DNA from: Schaalia sp. 19OD2882
GTDB taxonomy: Bacteria > Actinomycetota > Actinomycetes > Actinomycetales > Actinomycetaceae
Assembly (NCBI RefSeq): GCF_018986735.1
Contig: NZ_CP065521.1
Span: 930,001 to 994,000 of the forward strand
Direction: 5' to 3'
DNA length: 64,000 nucleotides
This document shows, piece by piece, positions 21,329 to 30,261 of the stretch (the first letter of the stretch is position 1; each line of letters starts with the position of its first letter). A program made the position numbers and the translations under genes. The notes below the pieces were generated by a model. That model was not told the DNA's origin. It saw nothing but the letters and a program-made list of their open reading frames with translations, and searched no databases.

Positions 21329-22764
21329 CCCCGCAGACGGAGCCTGCGCGCGAGCTTGCCGAGCCGCCGCGTCGCCGCAGAACCAGGCGCCGCCGCCCGG
21401 CCCTGCTCGTGCCCGGCGCCGCAGCCCTCGCCCTGGCAGGATCGGTGGCGCTGCTCGTCGGCGGCCTGCGGCTTCCCGCACCCGCAGCCGGCGCCCCGAC
21501 CTCGCTCGACGTCACCTCGCGTCCCAGCCGCGCTCTGCTCGCCTGCCCCCCGGGGACACTCGACCCCTTCGCCCCGCAAGCGCGCAGCGGTGCCACCGCC
21601 ACATGGAGCTCACTGACCGGCCACTGGGACCCCTCACCGTCCCCCGTCCTCGAAGTCGGTGCGGATGCGGCTCGCAACCCCCAGGGCATTGTCGTGGCCG
21701 GCCAAGGCGCAGGAGAACTGCGCGGACTGTCGCTGGCGGGCTGCGCGAGCGCCCGAGGGCGTCAGTGGATCCTCGCAGGTGCGACGACACTGGGGGAGGA
21801 CCTGCTGCTCGTCGTGTCCAATCCTTCCGAAGTGCCCTCGGTGGTCACCGTGGGTGCCCTCGGCGCCACAGGCCCGCTGGAGGCCGGCGGCACACGTGTG
21901 ACCGTCCCGGCGGGAAAGAGCGTGTCCCTGCTGCCGGCCTCGTGGTTCCCGGACGAGGAACGACCCGCCCTGGAGATCACAGCCGACGGACCCGGCGTCG
22001 TCGCCTGGGCCCAGACCGCCGGCCTGGACGGGGAGACTCCCACAGGCGCCGGATGGGCCTCGGCCGTGGCCCCCGGGACGGACCTGGTCATCCCGGGTCT
22101 GGTCGAGGGCGCGGGCTCCCGTGTGCGCATCGCGGTGCCCGGCGACTCACCGGCCACCGTCCGCCTGTCCTTGGCGGGCCCGGAAGCCACCACACCCCTG
22201 GGGCAAGCGGTCAGTGTCGACGCCTCCACCGTCCTCGACGTGCCCGTGGGCACGGTGCCGGACGGGGCGAGCCTGCTCATCTCCTCCGACGTGCCGGTGG
22301 CGGCCCAAGTGACCACCACGACCGCAGGTGCGGCAGTGGGTGCCGGCACGTGGAAGGACCGCAGCCTCTCGACCCCCACACGCGCCCTGACCTCCCTTCA
22401 CCTGCCCGGCGCCGAAGCCCTCACCGGACACGTCGAAGAGGTGCTCTCGGCCCAGGCACTTCGCCCCTCGGCGCTCCCCTCAACCTCGGGTGCCTCCGAG
22501 GCAAGCGCCGACCTGGTCGTCCACGCTCCCGCGGGCGGGCCGGAAGCCACCGTGACCCTGGCAGGCAAGGCCCACACCGTGGCCGCTGGGACCAGCGCGG
22601 TCCTGCCCCTGCCGACAGCGGAGTCGGACATGACCTCCAACACTCCTGTGCACCTCGCTCTGCGCGTCAAGGCGACGACTCCCACCGGCCCCGTCCTGGC
22701 CTCATGGCGGCCGGGCCTCTTCGACCAGGCCGGCGCCACCGGAACGGTCAGCGTCAGCAACTGA
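21325..22764 (+). CDS. DUF5719-family secreted/anchored protein
   Basis: A 479-residue protein with a short basic N-terminus (RRRRTRRRR), one hydrophobic segment (ALALAGSVALLVGGL, about 33-47) and a long extracytoplasmic beta-rich region with repeated phrases such as LEVGADAARNPQG and TVTLAGKAHTVAAGTSAVLPL. The size, single anchor and position straight after a GT2-membrane fusion fit DUF5719, a family of unknown function in this neighbourhood. The ATG overlaps the previous stop as ATGA with AGGAGG just upstream. It may partner the fusion protein at the outer membrane face; that is inference. Confidence 0.72.
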   Translation: MTPQTEPARELAEPPRRRRTRRRRPALLVPGAAALALAGSVALLVGGLRLPAPAAGAPTSLDVTSRPSRALLACPPGTLDPFAPQARSGATATWSSLTGHWDPSPSPVLEVGADAARNPQGIVVAGQGAGELRGLSLAGCASARGRQWILAGATTLGEDLLLVVSNPSEVPSVVTVGALGATGPLEAGGTRVTVPAGKSVSLLPASWFPDEERPALEITADGPGVVAWAQTAGLDGETPTGAGWASAVAPGTDLVIPGLVEGAGSRVRIAVPGDSPATVRLSLAGPEATTPLGQAVSVDASTVLDVPVGTVPDGASLLISSDVPVAAQVTTTTAGAAVGAGTWKDRSLSTPTRALTSLHLPGAEALTGHVEEVLSAQALRPSALPSTSGASEASADLVVHAPAGGPEATVTLAGKAHTVAAGTSAVLPLPTAESDMTSNTPVHLALRVKATTPTGPVLASWRPGLFDQAGATGTVSVSN

Positions 22765-22862
22765 AGACCTGCGCAGACACTCCCCATGGGATTCTCAGGG
22801 CGTACCACACCTGCGTCCCGATGAGGAGCCAGGGCGAGGGGAGCCGGTCGACGACGGGCGCA

Positions 22863-23285
22863 TCAGGACAGCGCGTCGTCGAGTTCGTCCGGGGGGATCG
22901 CAAGGACGTGCGAGATCCTCTCCGCCAGGACCCTGCGGACGACCTTCGGTGCCTCGTCCACCGTCGAACGCAGCATGATCGGAAGGCGGTACACGACGAT
23001 CCTGTCGGCCAGGGCGCGGCGGCGGTCAGCGGGGAACAGGCGCGCCAGGACATTCGAGTGGTCCTCCCACTGGGCGGGGGAGGAGGGCGGGACGTCCTCG
23101 GTGGCGAACTCGATGGAGGCGACCGCCGGCCACCTGGCGGCCAAGTCATTGACCACCCGGGCCACGAGGACGTCGAAGGCTTCGCGCCGAGTCGTCCACG
23201 CGGGCACGCCCGGAAAGAACATGGGAGAACGCATGCCGCGACCGTGCCGGTCACGGGCCGGGCGATGACGGTTCGAGGTGCGCAC
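22863..23285 (-). CDS. Zincin-like metallopeptidase-family protein with decayed zinc motif
   Basis: A 140-residue protein of the small zincin family adjacent to whiB2 (Rv3259-like). RREAFDVLVARVVNDLAARWP and IVVYRLPIMLRS match the family frame. Where members normally carry an HExxHH-type zinc site, this protein has AERISH at 121-126: the glutamate and last histidine stay but the first two zinc histidines are Ala and Ser. Metallopeptidase activity is therefore doubtful and a structural role is more likely. Gene position is conserved. It reads leftward, away from DUF3499, and convergent with DUF5719. Confidence 0.7.
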   Translation of the reverse strand: MRTSNRHRPARDRHGRGMRSPMFFPGVPAWTTRREAFDVLVARVVNDLAARWPAVASIEFATEDVPPSSPAQWEDHSNVLARLFPADRRRALADRIVVYRLPIMLRSTVDEAPKVVRRVLAERISHVLAIPPDELDDALS

Positions 23286-23350
23286 GCGCTCACACTACCC
23301 GTCCCGAGTGGCGTGCTGTGGCCCCCACGCCCCTGACGTAAGGTGTAGCG

Positions 23351-23920
23351 GTGATCGCGGCACGGCATTGTTCGAAACCGGGGTGCAGCCGTTCTGCGGT
23401 GGCCACCCTCACCTACGACTACGGCGCATCCACCGCCGTCCTGGGGCCTTTGGCGACAACCGCCGAACCCCACACCTACGACCTGTGCGAGGTCCACGCA
23501 CAGACCTTGACCGCCCCCAAGGGGTGGCAGGTGGTGCGCCTGACGACCAACTTCGAGCCGGCTCCGCCCTCGCCGGACGATCTCATGGCCCTGGTCGACG
23601 CAGTGCGCCGCGCCGCCGACATCACCGCCCACGACGCGCAGGCGGACATGGCAAGGGCGACGCCGACCCACCCCACCCCGGCACCTCGCGCCGAGACCCG
23701 CCGGAGCGGCAGCCCCGAGTACGGGCCCTTCCGCCGCGTCAACGGTGAGGAGGCGCCCCTGCCCGGCACCGACCAGGAGGCGTCGGCGGCGGATGCCACC
23801 AAGAGTCCACTGGATCCCTCCTCGCCATGGGCGCGCCGACGCTCGATGTTCCACGTCGTCGCCGACCAGGACACGGACCGGGTGGGCGCCCTCGGGCAGG
23901 ACGCGCCCGACGGGGACTGA
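23351..23920 (+). CDS. DUF3499-family protein
   Basis: A 189-residue protein whose first 70 residues fit DUF3499: CSKPGCSRSAVATLTYDYG, STAVLGPLAT, EPHTYDLCEVHA and GWQVVRL. The CSxxxC pair and the later Cys/His near residue 50 may bind a metal. The remainder is low-complexity and acidic or Pro-rich, with no recognisable domain. The GTG start is the only one before the conserved CSKPGC block. It converges with the RDD gene, six bases between stops. Function is unknown; conservation with whiB2 suggests an envelope or division link. Confidence 0.82.
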   Translation: MIAARHCSKPGCSRSAVATLTYDYGASTAVLGPLATTAEPHTYDLCEVHAQTLTAPKGWQVVRLTTNFEPAPPSPDDLMALVDAVRRAADITAHDAQADMARATPTHPTPAPRAETRRSGSPEYGPFRRVNGEEAPLPGTDQEASAADATKSPLDPSSPWARRRSMFHVVADQDTDRVGALGQDAPDGD

Positions 23921-23926
23921 AGGGGC

Positions 23927-24760
23927 TCAGATGCCCCACTGAGGGGCGTCCAGCCCCACGCGCCGCTGCGCACCCACGGCATCGCGGTGCAATGCGCGGA
24001 AGTACTCGCGGTCGCGCAGGACGACCAACACCGCCGCGAGGAAACGTTCCGGATGGGTTGGGGCAGGTGGCGGGGGAGAGACCCGGACCTGGACCTTGGC
24101 GGCCAGTGAGCGGGCAAGGATCTCGCGCACATCGGGCCTGAGCGACGCATTGGTACGCATGAAGCCCAGGGCCTCGTTGTGCAGGGCCGGGGGCAGGGGA
24201 AGGATCTGGGCCGAGGAGGCCCACGCCCCCAGGTCCGGTGGCATGAGCAGCGCAGGGTGCGCCACTGGATTGGGCAGGGCCACCACCATGGTGCCCCCGG
24301 CCAGGTCGCCCAGACGTTTGCCCTTGGGGGAGACCATCATCGCCGTCAGTCCCAGGCCGCCGGCAGTACCCCAGATCTCGAGAACGGCCACGAGGGTCCG
24401 CACCATGACGTGGCGGGCCGTCACCGTGCCACCGTCGTCGCGCACCACATGGATGCCGAACGCCCACTTGCCCAAGGAACTGCCTCGTGTGAGGACCTCG
24501 ACGAGGAAGGGCATGAGCACCATGATGAACACGGCGAAGGAAATCATGACGATGCGCGCCGACGAAGACGACAGGCTCTCGACGAGCGGTGAGAGGATGT
24601 TGCCGAGGAGCACCCCCACCTGGATGGTGATGACGGTGTCGACCAGACGAGCCGCGATCCGCAGCACGGGTGAAGCGGGATGGATCTCCAGTTCCACCGC
24701 TTCACCGGTGACGATCTTCTCTTCGGTGATGTGACGCACCGGGACGACGGGAGCACTCAT
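23927..24760 (-). CDS. RDD-family membrane protein
   Basis: A 277-residue protein with the RDD signature start: ASPVLRIAARLVDTVITI near residue 35, giving the R..D pattern, and later GSSLGKWAFGIHVVRDDGG. Three to four hydrophobic segments cover residues 40-170; the remainder is cytoplasmic. The ATG at 24760 was chosen since the longer frame to 24832 would overlap the divergent SpoIIM-like gene. RDD and SpoIIM-like genes beside MoxR and DUF58 also occur together in mycobacteria (Rv3692-Rv3695), so this is part of one conserved membrane system of unknown function. Confidence 0.85.
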   Translation of the reverse strand: MSAPVVPVRHITEEKIVTGEAVELEIHPASPVLRIAARLVDTVITIQVGVLLGNILSPLVESLSSSSARIVMISFAVFIMVLMPFLVEVLTRGSSLGKWAFGIHVVRDDGGTVTARHVMVRTLVAVLEIWGTAGGLGLTAMMVSPKGKRLGDLAGGTMVVALPNPVAHPALLMPPDLGAWASSAQILPLPPALHNEALGFMRTNASLRPDVREILARSLAAKVQVRVSPPPPAPTHPERFLAAVLVVLRDREYFRALHRDAVGAQRRVGLDAPQWGI

Positions 24761-24778
24761 GTGTGACACGCTAGCGGA

Positions 24779-25771
24779 GTGGACATCGATGCGCTGAGAG
24801 CAGCACGCGGCCCCGCGTGGGCGAGACTGCACACCCTGGCTTCGGGAGGCACCCTGGACGGGGCGACCACTGACGAGTTGGCTCGCCTGTACAGGCAGGG
24901 AACCGGTGACCTGGCCGCTGTGCGCGCTCTGAACCCCGACGCCGATGCCATCCGTTCCCTCTCCGGTGACCTGGCCCGGGCCCGCGCGCGCCTGACAGGG
25001 GTCTCAGGCATCTCCGGCGCCGCCGTGTCCGCATGGTTCCGCATCGTGCTGCCCGCGGCCCTGTACCGGATCCGGTGGTGGATCTTCGGCGTGATGATGG
25101 CCTTCCTGGCGATTGCGCTGCTCCAGGCATGGTGGCTGCTGCGCGACCCCTCGCTCTTCCAGCTGCTGGGCACCGAGTCGCAGCTTCGCCACTACGCGAC
25201 CCGCGACTTCGTCGCCTACTACAGCCAGGACACGAATGCGGAATTCGCCGTGTCCGTGTGGGTGAACAATGCGTGGATCGCCGCCCAGTGCATCGGCGCG
25301 GGAATCACGGGCCTGTATCCGATCGCCGTCCTGTACAACAACGCTCTGGGTGTCGGAGTGTCCGGCGCCATCGTCTACCAGTACGCGGGCGCCTGGCAGT
25401 TCTTCCGATTCATCCTGCCCCACGGACTGCCCGAACTCACTGCCATCTTCATCGCGGGAGCCGCAGGCCTGCGGACCTTCTGGTCCGTGATCGTGCCCGG
25501 GCCGCTGACCCGCATGGAGTCCTTTGCCCGCACGGGTCGGGCGATGGTCACCGTGGCGGGCGGGACGACGATCCTCCTGTTCCTGTCGGGCCTGATCGAA
25601 GGATTCGTCACACCCTCGGAGCTGCCGGCCGCCGTGGAGATCGGCGCAGGGACACTCCTGACCGCCCTCGTGTGGGTCTACATCCTGCTGGTCGGGGGGC
25701 GCGCCGTGAAGGCCGGACACACCGGCGACCTCGAAGAGGATGCCGGCTGGTCACAGCCCGTGGCGGGCTGA
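24779..25771 (+). CDS. Stage II sporulation protein M-like membrane protein
   Basis: A 330-residue SpoIIM/DUF95-type integral membrane protein. The cytoplasmic N-terminus (about 90 residues, ELARLYRQGTGDLA) precedes a first helix (WWIFGVMMAFLAIALLQAWWLL), and four further helices carry NNAWIAAQCIGAGITG and HGLPELTAIFIAGAAGL, the HGxxEL block typical of the family. The organism need not sporulate; such genes are frequent in non-sporulating actinobacteria. Only 18 bp separate its GTG from the RDD start, so the two divergent genes have overlapping promoters. Confidence 0.86.
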   Translation: MDIDALRAARGPAWARLHTLASGGTLDGATTDELARLYRQGTGDLAAVRALNPDADAIRSLSGDLARARARLTGVSGISGAAVSAWFRIVLPAALYRIRWWIFGVMMAFLAIALLQAWWLLRDPSLFQLLGTESQLRHYATRDFVAYYSQDTNAEFAVSVWVNNAWIAAQCIGAGITGLYPIAVLYNNALGVGVSGAIVYQYAGAWQFFRFILPHGLPELTAIFIAGAAGLRTFWSVIVPGPLTRMESFARTGRAMVTVAGGTTILLFLSGLIEGFVTPSELPAAVEIGAGTLLTALVWVYILLVGGRAVKAGHTGDLEEDAGWSQPVAG

Positions 25772-25774
25772 GTC

Positions 25775-25820
25775 GCCGGCCACGGATCGGCCGGCCCAGG
25801 AGGACCGGGGAGCGCCCCGG
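25775..25820. terminator. Two tandem hairpins between convergent SpoIIM-like and DUF58 genes
   Basis: GCCGGCC/GGCCGGC form a 7-bp perfect stem (25775-25795), and CCGGGG/CCCCGG a 6-bp stem (25805-25820). Both lie in the 51-bp gap between stops. Together they could end transcription from either side. No T tracts are present. Confidence 0.6.
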
Positions 25821-25822
25821 GT

Positions 25823-27160
25823 TCAGAGCAGGCCGGCCTTCTTGAAGGCGATGTAGGTGTCGGAGGTGCGGGCCGCCAACAGGCCCGCGTCCACACTGAT
25901 GACATGAGCACCCGCGCGAGACAGGTCAGTGCCTCCGAGTTCTTCCTCCGCAAGGCTGGACATGGCCGAGGCCGCCGTGTGCACCTGTGCCGCGTCGGCG
26001 CGCGCGGCAGCCAGCCGCGCCAGGTCAGGGTCCTGCGCACTGGCGACGATCACCCGGTGGCGTGACCCCAACTGGGAGATGGCGTCGAGCAGGTCCGGGT
26101 CCGATCCGACAGGCGGGACCTCGGTGAACAGCACGACCAGGGAAGTGTGGCGCACCGTGCGGTTGACCTCGGCGACCACTGCCGCCCAGTCGACGGGTTC
26201 CAAGGACGGGGCCACGTCGACGAGGTCGTGTGCGGCATTGCGCATGAAACCCGCGCCCCGCACGCCCGAGACCCGCGCGCGCACCTGGCGGTCCATGGCG
26301 ATCATGTGCACCTGGTCGCCGGCTCGGTCCGCCAGCGCGCCCAGGAGGAATGCGGCCTCGATCCCTGCGTCCAGACGCGGTGCCACCCCCAGGTCGAGGA
26401 CGTCCGCGTCCTTGCCGACCCCTCGCGGGGCCCCCAGCAGCATGGCGCCGGAACGGCCCGTGTCCAGGACCAGGACGACGTGCCTGTCGCGTTCAGGTCT
26501 CCACGTGCGAACGACCAGCTCCTTCGAGCGGGCCGACGCACGCCAGTCGATGTCACGCGGGTCGTCACCGCGCACGTACTCGCGCAGGGAGTCGAACTCG
26601 GTGCCCGGGCCGCGCAGAACCGTGGCCGTGGTCCCTTCGAGTTCGTGCAGCCGGGCAAGTCGCGAAGGCAGGAGCTTTCGGGCCCGGAACTCGGGCAGGA
26701 CCGACACCGTGAGGGGGGCTGTGACCGAAGACTGGCGTGCAGCCAATCCCAAGGGCCCCCACACGCGCAAGGTCACGTAGTCGGCGCTACGGGTGCCGCG
26801 GCGCTCGGGCGCCAGGATCGTCTCCACCGTGGTCGTCGTCCCGGCGGGCAGGCGGATGTCGTGGCGGGCAGGCGAGGGCCGCATGGAGGGTTGCCAGGCA
26901 TCACGCACCACCACGTGCAGGCCCCGGTTGGTCGGGTTGTGGAGAGTGATTCGCGAGGGTGTGGTCTCGTCGGCGCGCAGCGTGGACTCGACCTCGCGCA
27001 GCAGCTCCAGGCGCGAGGCAGGCACGGCCAACGCCATGTCCATCACGCACACGAGCAGGGCGAGGAGGATCCACCCCCAGGCCAACGCCGTGGAGGGCCA
27101 CACGATGACGGGAACGACCCCGAGGGCGACCAGAAGCGCCGCACGCCACGACAGCGCCAT
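25823..27160 (-). CDS. DUF58-family membrane-anchored protein
   Basis: A 445-residue protein with two N-terminal hydrophobic segments (LLVALGVVPVIVWP and WILLALLVCVMDMALAVP), then a cytoplasmic part holding the DUF58 core YVRGDDPRDIDWRASARS and VVLVLDTGRSG, a degenerate VWA-like motif where DxSxS is expected. GTRSADYVTLRVWGPLGL is also typical. Such proteins accompany MoxR ATPases, which probably remodel them. The ATG overlaps the moxR stop as ATGA. I rejected a longer reading start at 27328 inside moxR. Confidence 0.88.
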   Translation of the reverse strand: MALSWRAALLVALGVVPVIVWPSTALAWGWILLALLVCVMDMALAVPASRLELLREVESTLRADETTPSRITLHNPTNRGLHVVVRDAWQPSMRPSPARHDIRLPAGTTTTVETILAPERRGTRSADYVTLRVWGPLGLAARQSSVTAPLTVSVLPEFRARKLLPSRLARLHELEGTTATVLRGPGTEFDSLREYVRGDDPRDIDWRASARSKELVVRTWRPERDRHVVLVLDTGRSGAMLLGAPRGVGKDADVLDLGVAPRLDAGIEAAFLLGALADRAGDQVHMIAMDRQVRARVSGVRGAGFMRNAAHDLVDVAPSLEPVDWAAVVAEVNRTVRHTSLVVLFTEVPPVGSDPDLLDAISQLGSRHRVIVASAQDPDLARLAAARADAAQVHTAASAMSSLAEEELGGTDLSRAGAHVISVDAGLLAARTSDTYIAFKKAGLL

Positions 27161-28383
27161 CAGCGGGGAACCGGAACCTGGGCGAGGAGCCCTTCGATGA
27201 CCGTGCGGGCGGTGATCCCTTCCAGGTCCGCCTCGGCGCGCAGACCCACACGGTGGGCCAAGGTGGGCACCGCCATCGCCTTGACGTCGTCGGGGGTCAC
27301 GTAGCCGCGTCCCTGGAGGAAGGCCCACACGCGAGCCGTGCGCAGCAGGGCCGTGCCACCGCGCGGGGACACGCCCAGACGCAGGGAGGGGGAGCGCCTC
27401 GTCGCCTGGACCAGGTCGACGATGTAGGCCAGGACGGGTGCCGAGACCTCGACCTTGGCAGCGGCACGCCGAGCGGCCAGGATCTGCTCGGGTCCAGCCA
27501 CTGCGGTGATGCCGACCGTGCCGAGGGACAGCGGGTCGAAGCCGCCCTGGTGACGGGCGAGGACCTTGATCTCGTCATCGCGTCCGGGTAGGGGCAGTTC
27601 GAGCTTGAGCAGGAAGCGGTCGAGCTGCGCCTCCGGAAGGGGGTAGGTGCCCTCGTACTCGACGGGGTTCTGCGTGGCCACGACCATGAAGGGGTCGTCG
27701 AGGGCGTGTGTGGTGCCATCGACACTGACCTGGTGTTCTTCCATGGCTTCGAGCAGAGCCGACTGGGTCTTCGGTGGGGTGCGGTTGATCTCGTCGGCCA
27801 GGAGCAGGTTGGTGAAGACCGGGCCGGGCCGGAACTCGAAGGTGGAGGTTCCGGCGTCCCACACCAGCGACCCCGTGATGTCGGCGGGCATGAGGTCCGG
27901 CGTGAACTGGACGCGGGCCATCTGCATGTCCAGGGCTGTGGCCAGTGTGCGGACCATGAGGGTCTTGGCCACGCCCGGAACGCCTTCGAGCAGCGTGTGA
28001 CCTCCGGCGACCAGAGCGATGACCAGCCCGGTGACGGCGCCGTCCTGCCCGACCACTGCCTTGCCGATCTCCTGACGCAAGGCGACCAGGCAGTCACGGG
28101 TGCGCAGGTCCGCCTCGCTGAGATCAGGGCCGACGGGGACTCCGGCCCCCTGTGGGGCCATGGGGCCCGCCGACTGCCCGGGTGCCGGTGGCTGCGTCGG
28201 ATGGGCGGGTGCCTGGGGCATCGCCGCCCCCGGTGCGGGAGTCGGGGTGGCTTGCCCCGTCCAGGGCTGTGCATGGCCCGGTGTCGGGGTGACGCCAGGA
28301 GGCATGTGCGCATGTCGGGGCAGGCCGGCTCCTCCGGCGCCCTGCCCATCGGGGAAACCGGGGTGGGTGTTCGGTTCAGACAT
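27160..28383 (-). CDS. MoxR-family AAA+ ATPase
   Basis: A 407-residue AAA+ protein. Residues 1-88 are Pro/Gly/Gln-rich and lack conserved structure; the core follows with Walker A GVPGVAKT (134-141), Walker B LLADEINR and a sensor region EGTYPLPEAQLDRFLLKLELP. MoxR ATPases act as chaperones that mature or activate VWA/DUF58 partners. The long Pro-rich head is not usual for MoxR and recalls the head of the first gene of this operon. It overlaps DUF4350 by eight bases upstream and DUF58 by one or more bases downstream. Confidence 0.92.
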   Translation of the reverse strand: MSEPNTHPGFPDGQGAGGAGLPRHAHMPPGVTPTPGHAQPWTGQATPTPAPGAAMPQAPAHPTQPPAPGQSAGPMAPQGAGVPVGPDLSEADLRTRDCLVALRQEIGKAVVGQDGAVTGLVIALVAGGHTLLEGVPGVAKTLMVRTLATALDMQMARVQFTPDLMPADITGSLVWDAGTSTFEFRPGPVFTNLLLADEINRTPPKTQSALLEAMEEHQVSVDGTTHALDDPFMVVATQNPVEYEGTYPLPEAQLDRFLLKLELPLPGRDDEIKVLARHQGGFDPLSLGTVGITAVAGPEQILAARRAAAKVEVSAPVLAYIVDLVQATRRSPSLRLGVSPRGGTALLRTARVWAFLQGRGYVTPDDVKAMAVPTLAHRVGLRAEADLEGITARTVIEGLLAQVPVPR

Positions 28384-29539
28384 GTCGGACGGTCTCCTCC
28401 AATTCGGTGAGTCGATCGGAAAGGGCCATGAGTTCCCTTTCGTTGGTCGGGGTGGGGCCCCACAGGACGTCGCGTGCGACGTTCGGGTCGACGCCTCGTT
28501 GGACGAGGGCGGCGTGGAGTTCGTCCGCCGGTGCCCGGGTGGACACGCCGGTTCGGCGGGCCAGCGCGCGGGCGGTGTGGCGGCGCAGGACCCGCGCAGT
28601 GTGCGCGTGGTCCTTCGAGTGGCGAAGAAGTCGGCCGCGACCGATCACGGTTTCCGCAGCGGGCACGTGGGAGGGCAGGTCTTCGGGGACCAGGCGCCCC
28701 AGGCGCCGCCCTCGTGCCATGCCCAGGACCAGGCCGGCACCCACGAGCACCACGAGGACGGGAACGAAGTGTGCGGGCACGGGGGTGGGGGCATCGTTGA
28801 GCGTGTCGCTCCAGTTGGGCACGTACCACACGACGGTGCCCGTGCGAGCTGCGGCGTTGATGACCAGCGCGGCGTGGCCCTCCTCGTCGACGGAGCGGTT
28901 CGTGGCGACATCGGGAGCGGCGATGAAACCACGCCACCCGGCCTTCGTCGTGCCTTCGACGTACAGGTAGGCCTGGTCCGGGTGGTCCTCCGTGCCGATC
29001 GGGAAACATCCGGTGAAGTCGCCTTCTGCCTCGTCCAACACCATGCCCACATCGGCTTTGGCCACCGCGCGTGCGGCGCGTGCGGCGGGCACGTCGCATG
29101 CGGCATCGATGCGGGTCGACTGGTGTTCGTACACGGAGGTCGAGTCGATGTGGGTTTCCTTGTCCGAGAAGTACGCACCTGTGCCGAGGTACAGGACCGA
29201 GGGCAATTCGTGGACGGCATCGGCGACCTCGTCATTCAGACGGTGCGCCCCTGCCACGACCAGTGTCGCCCCTTGACGGGCCTTGGTGACGGCTTCAAGT
29301 GCGCTGGCCGCTTCGACGACCTCCACCCCGTGGGCGCGCATCACCTGCACGACCGCGCGGGCACCGCCAGGAGTCGAGTTGGAGGCCGCCAGCGGACGCG
29401 CATCGCGTTCGAGGGAAGGCAGCAGGTACGTCATGACGAGGGCAAGGAGGATGACCCCGGCCAAGATGCCGACCGGAGCAAGGGAGCGGAGGAAACTCGT
29501 CGGGGTCGGGGTGACGACGGAGGTGCGAGTGGCCCTCAT
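28376..29539 (-). CDS. DUF4350-domain membrane protein
   Basis: A 387-residue protein with one N-terminal helix (LAPVGILAGVILLALVMTYLLP), an extracytoplasmic DUF4350 region with SNSTPGGARAVVQVMRAHGVEV and TLVVAGAHRLND, a second helix near residue 260 (FVPVLVVLVGAGLVLGMA) and a cytoplasmic tail. In other genomes DUF4350, DUF4129, MoxR and DUF58 occur as one set; the role is not defined. It overlaps its upstream neighbour by four bases and moxR by eight. Confidence 0.82.
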   Translation of the reverse strand: MRATRTSVVTPTPTSFLRSLAPVGILAGVILLALVMTYLLPSLERDARPLAASNSTPGGARAVVQVMRAHGVEVVEAASALEAVTKARQGATLVVAGAHRLNDEVADAVHELPSVLYLGTGAYFSDKETHIDSTSVYEHQSTRIDAACDVPAARAARAVAKADVGMVLDEAEGDFTGCFPIGTEDHPDQAYLYVEGTTKAGWRGFIAAPDVATNRSVDEEGHAALVINAAARTGTVVWYVPNWSDTLNDAPTPVPAHFVPVLVVLVGAGLVLGMARGRRLGRLVPEDLPSHVPAAETVIGRGRLLRHSKDHAHTARVLRRHTARALARRTGVSTRAPADELHAALVQRGVDPNVARDVLWGPTPTNERELMALSDRLTELEETVRHV

Positions 29540-30261
29540 GGTGTCGGCACCCTCATACGGGGCGCCTCTTCGTGTGCGCCACGCGCCATGTCCGCCGACA
29601 GGGTCCGTCCATCCACCGTCGTCGAGTTTGACGTGGCCTCACGGCGGATTCTGGGCGCCTGGATGCGCACCTTGTCGCCCAATGCGACGACGAAGGAGGC
29701 CTCGTCCTCGGTGGCGGCGCGCTCGCCGTAGCGGATCTCGTCGAAGAGCAGCGCCGCGCGGTCGAGGTCGGCGGCCAAGGAGGGCACGGCCCTGCCGGAG
29801 CGGGTGGCGGCCTCGTGAGCGGTCAGGCCCGGGCTGTCGCGCAAGACGCCTGCAGCTGCCAGCCGCAGGACGACCACGCGGAATGCCCACACGCACACCT
29901 CGTCCCAGGCCCTGTCGCCCTGGGCGGCTGCCAGGCGTTCCAGGACGTCCTCCAATCGCACCGACTCCTCGTCGAAGACACTTCCCGAGGAGGACCTGTG
30001 GCGCAGTTTGATCGGATTGAGGACGACGACGACGACCAGGACGACTGCGGCAATGACGAAGCCCACCAGCAGGACCAGTTCAACCGGTGGGACAACGGTG
30101 GGACCGGCGTCAGTGGCGTCCTTGAACAGTTGCAGGATGGCGCGGATCAGACGGGTGAGCGGATTGAGCTCCGTCGAGTACTCGGGGCGCTGGAGCTCTT
30201 CGACGACCCACTGCAATGCCTGGTCGTCGTCGGGGGTGATCACATCGCCGGTGGGCTTCAC
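29536..30261 (-). CDS. DUF4129-domain protein
   Basis: A 241-residue protein with one membrane helix (LVLLVGFVIAAVVLVVVVVL, about 65-85) and a cytoplasmic C-terminal DUF4129 domain including AWDEVCVWAFRVVVLRLA, LTAHEAA and FDEIRYGERAATEDEA. The YG-x-R and HE-A positions are typical. Many family members are fused to transglutaminases, but here only the terminal domain is present. It overlaps both operon neighbours by four bases. Confidence 0.82.
   Translation of the reverse strand: MKPTGDVITPDDDQALQWVVEELQRPEYSTELNPLTRLIRAILQLFKDATDAGPTVVPPVELVLLVGFVIAAVVLVVVVVLNPIKLRHRSSSGSVFDEESVRLEDVLERLAAAQGDRAWDEVCVWAFRVVVLRLAAAGVLRDSPGLTAHEAATRSGRAVPSLAADLDRAALLFDEIRYGERAATEDEASFVVALGDKVRIQAPRIRREATSNSTTVDGRTLSADMARGAHEEAPRMRVPTP

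Noticed and set aside
20970..23336. 788-codon forward ORF across three genes
   Set aside because: It runs out of frame through the GT2 fusion, DUF5719 and zincin genes; composition is Arg/Pro/Gly noise.
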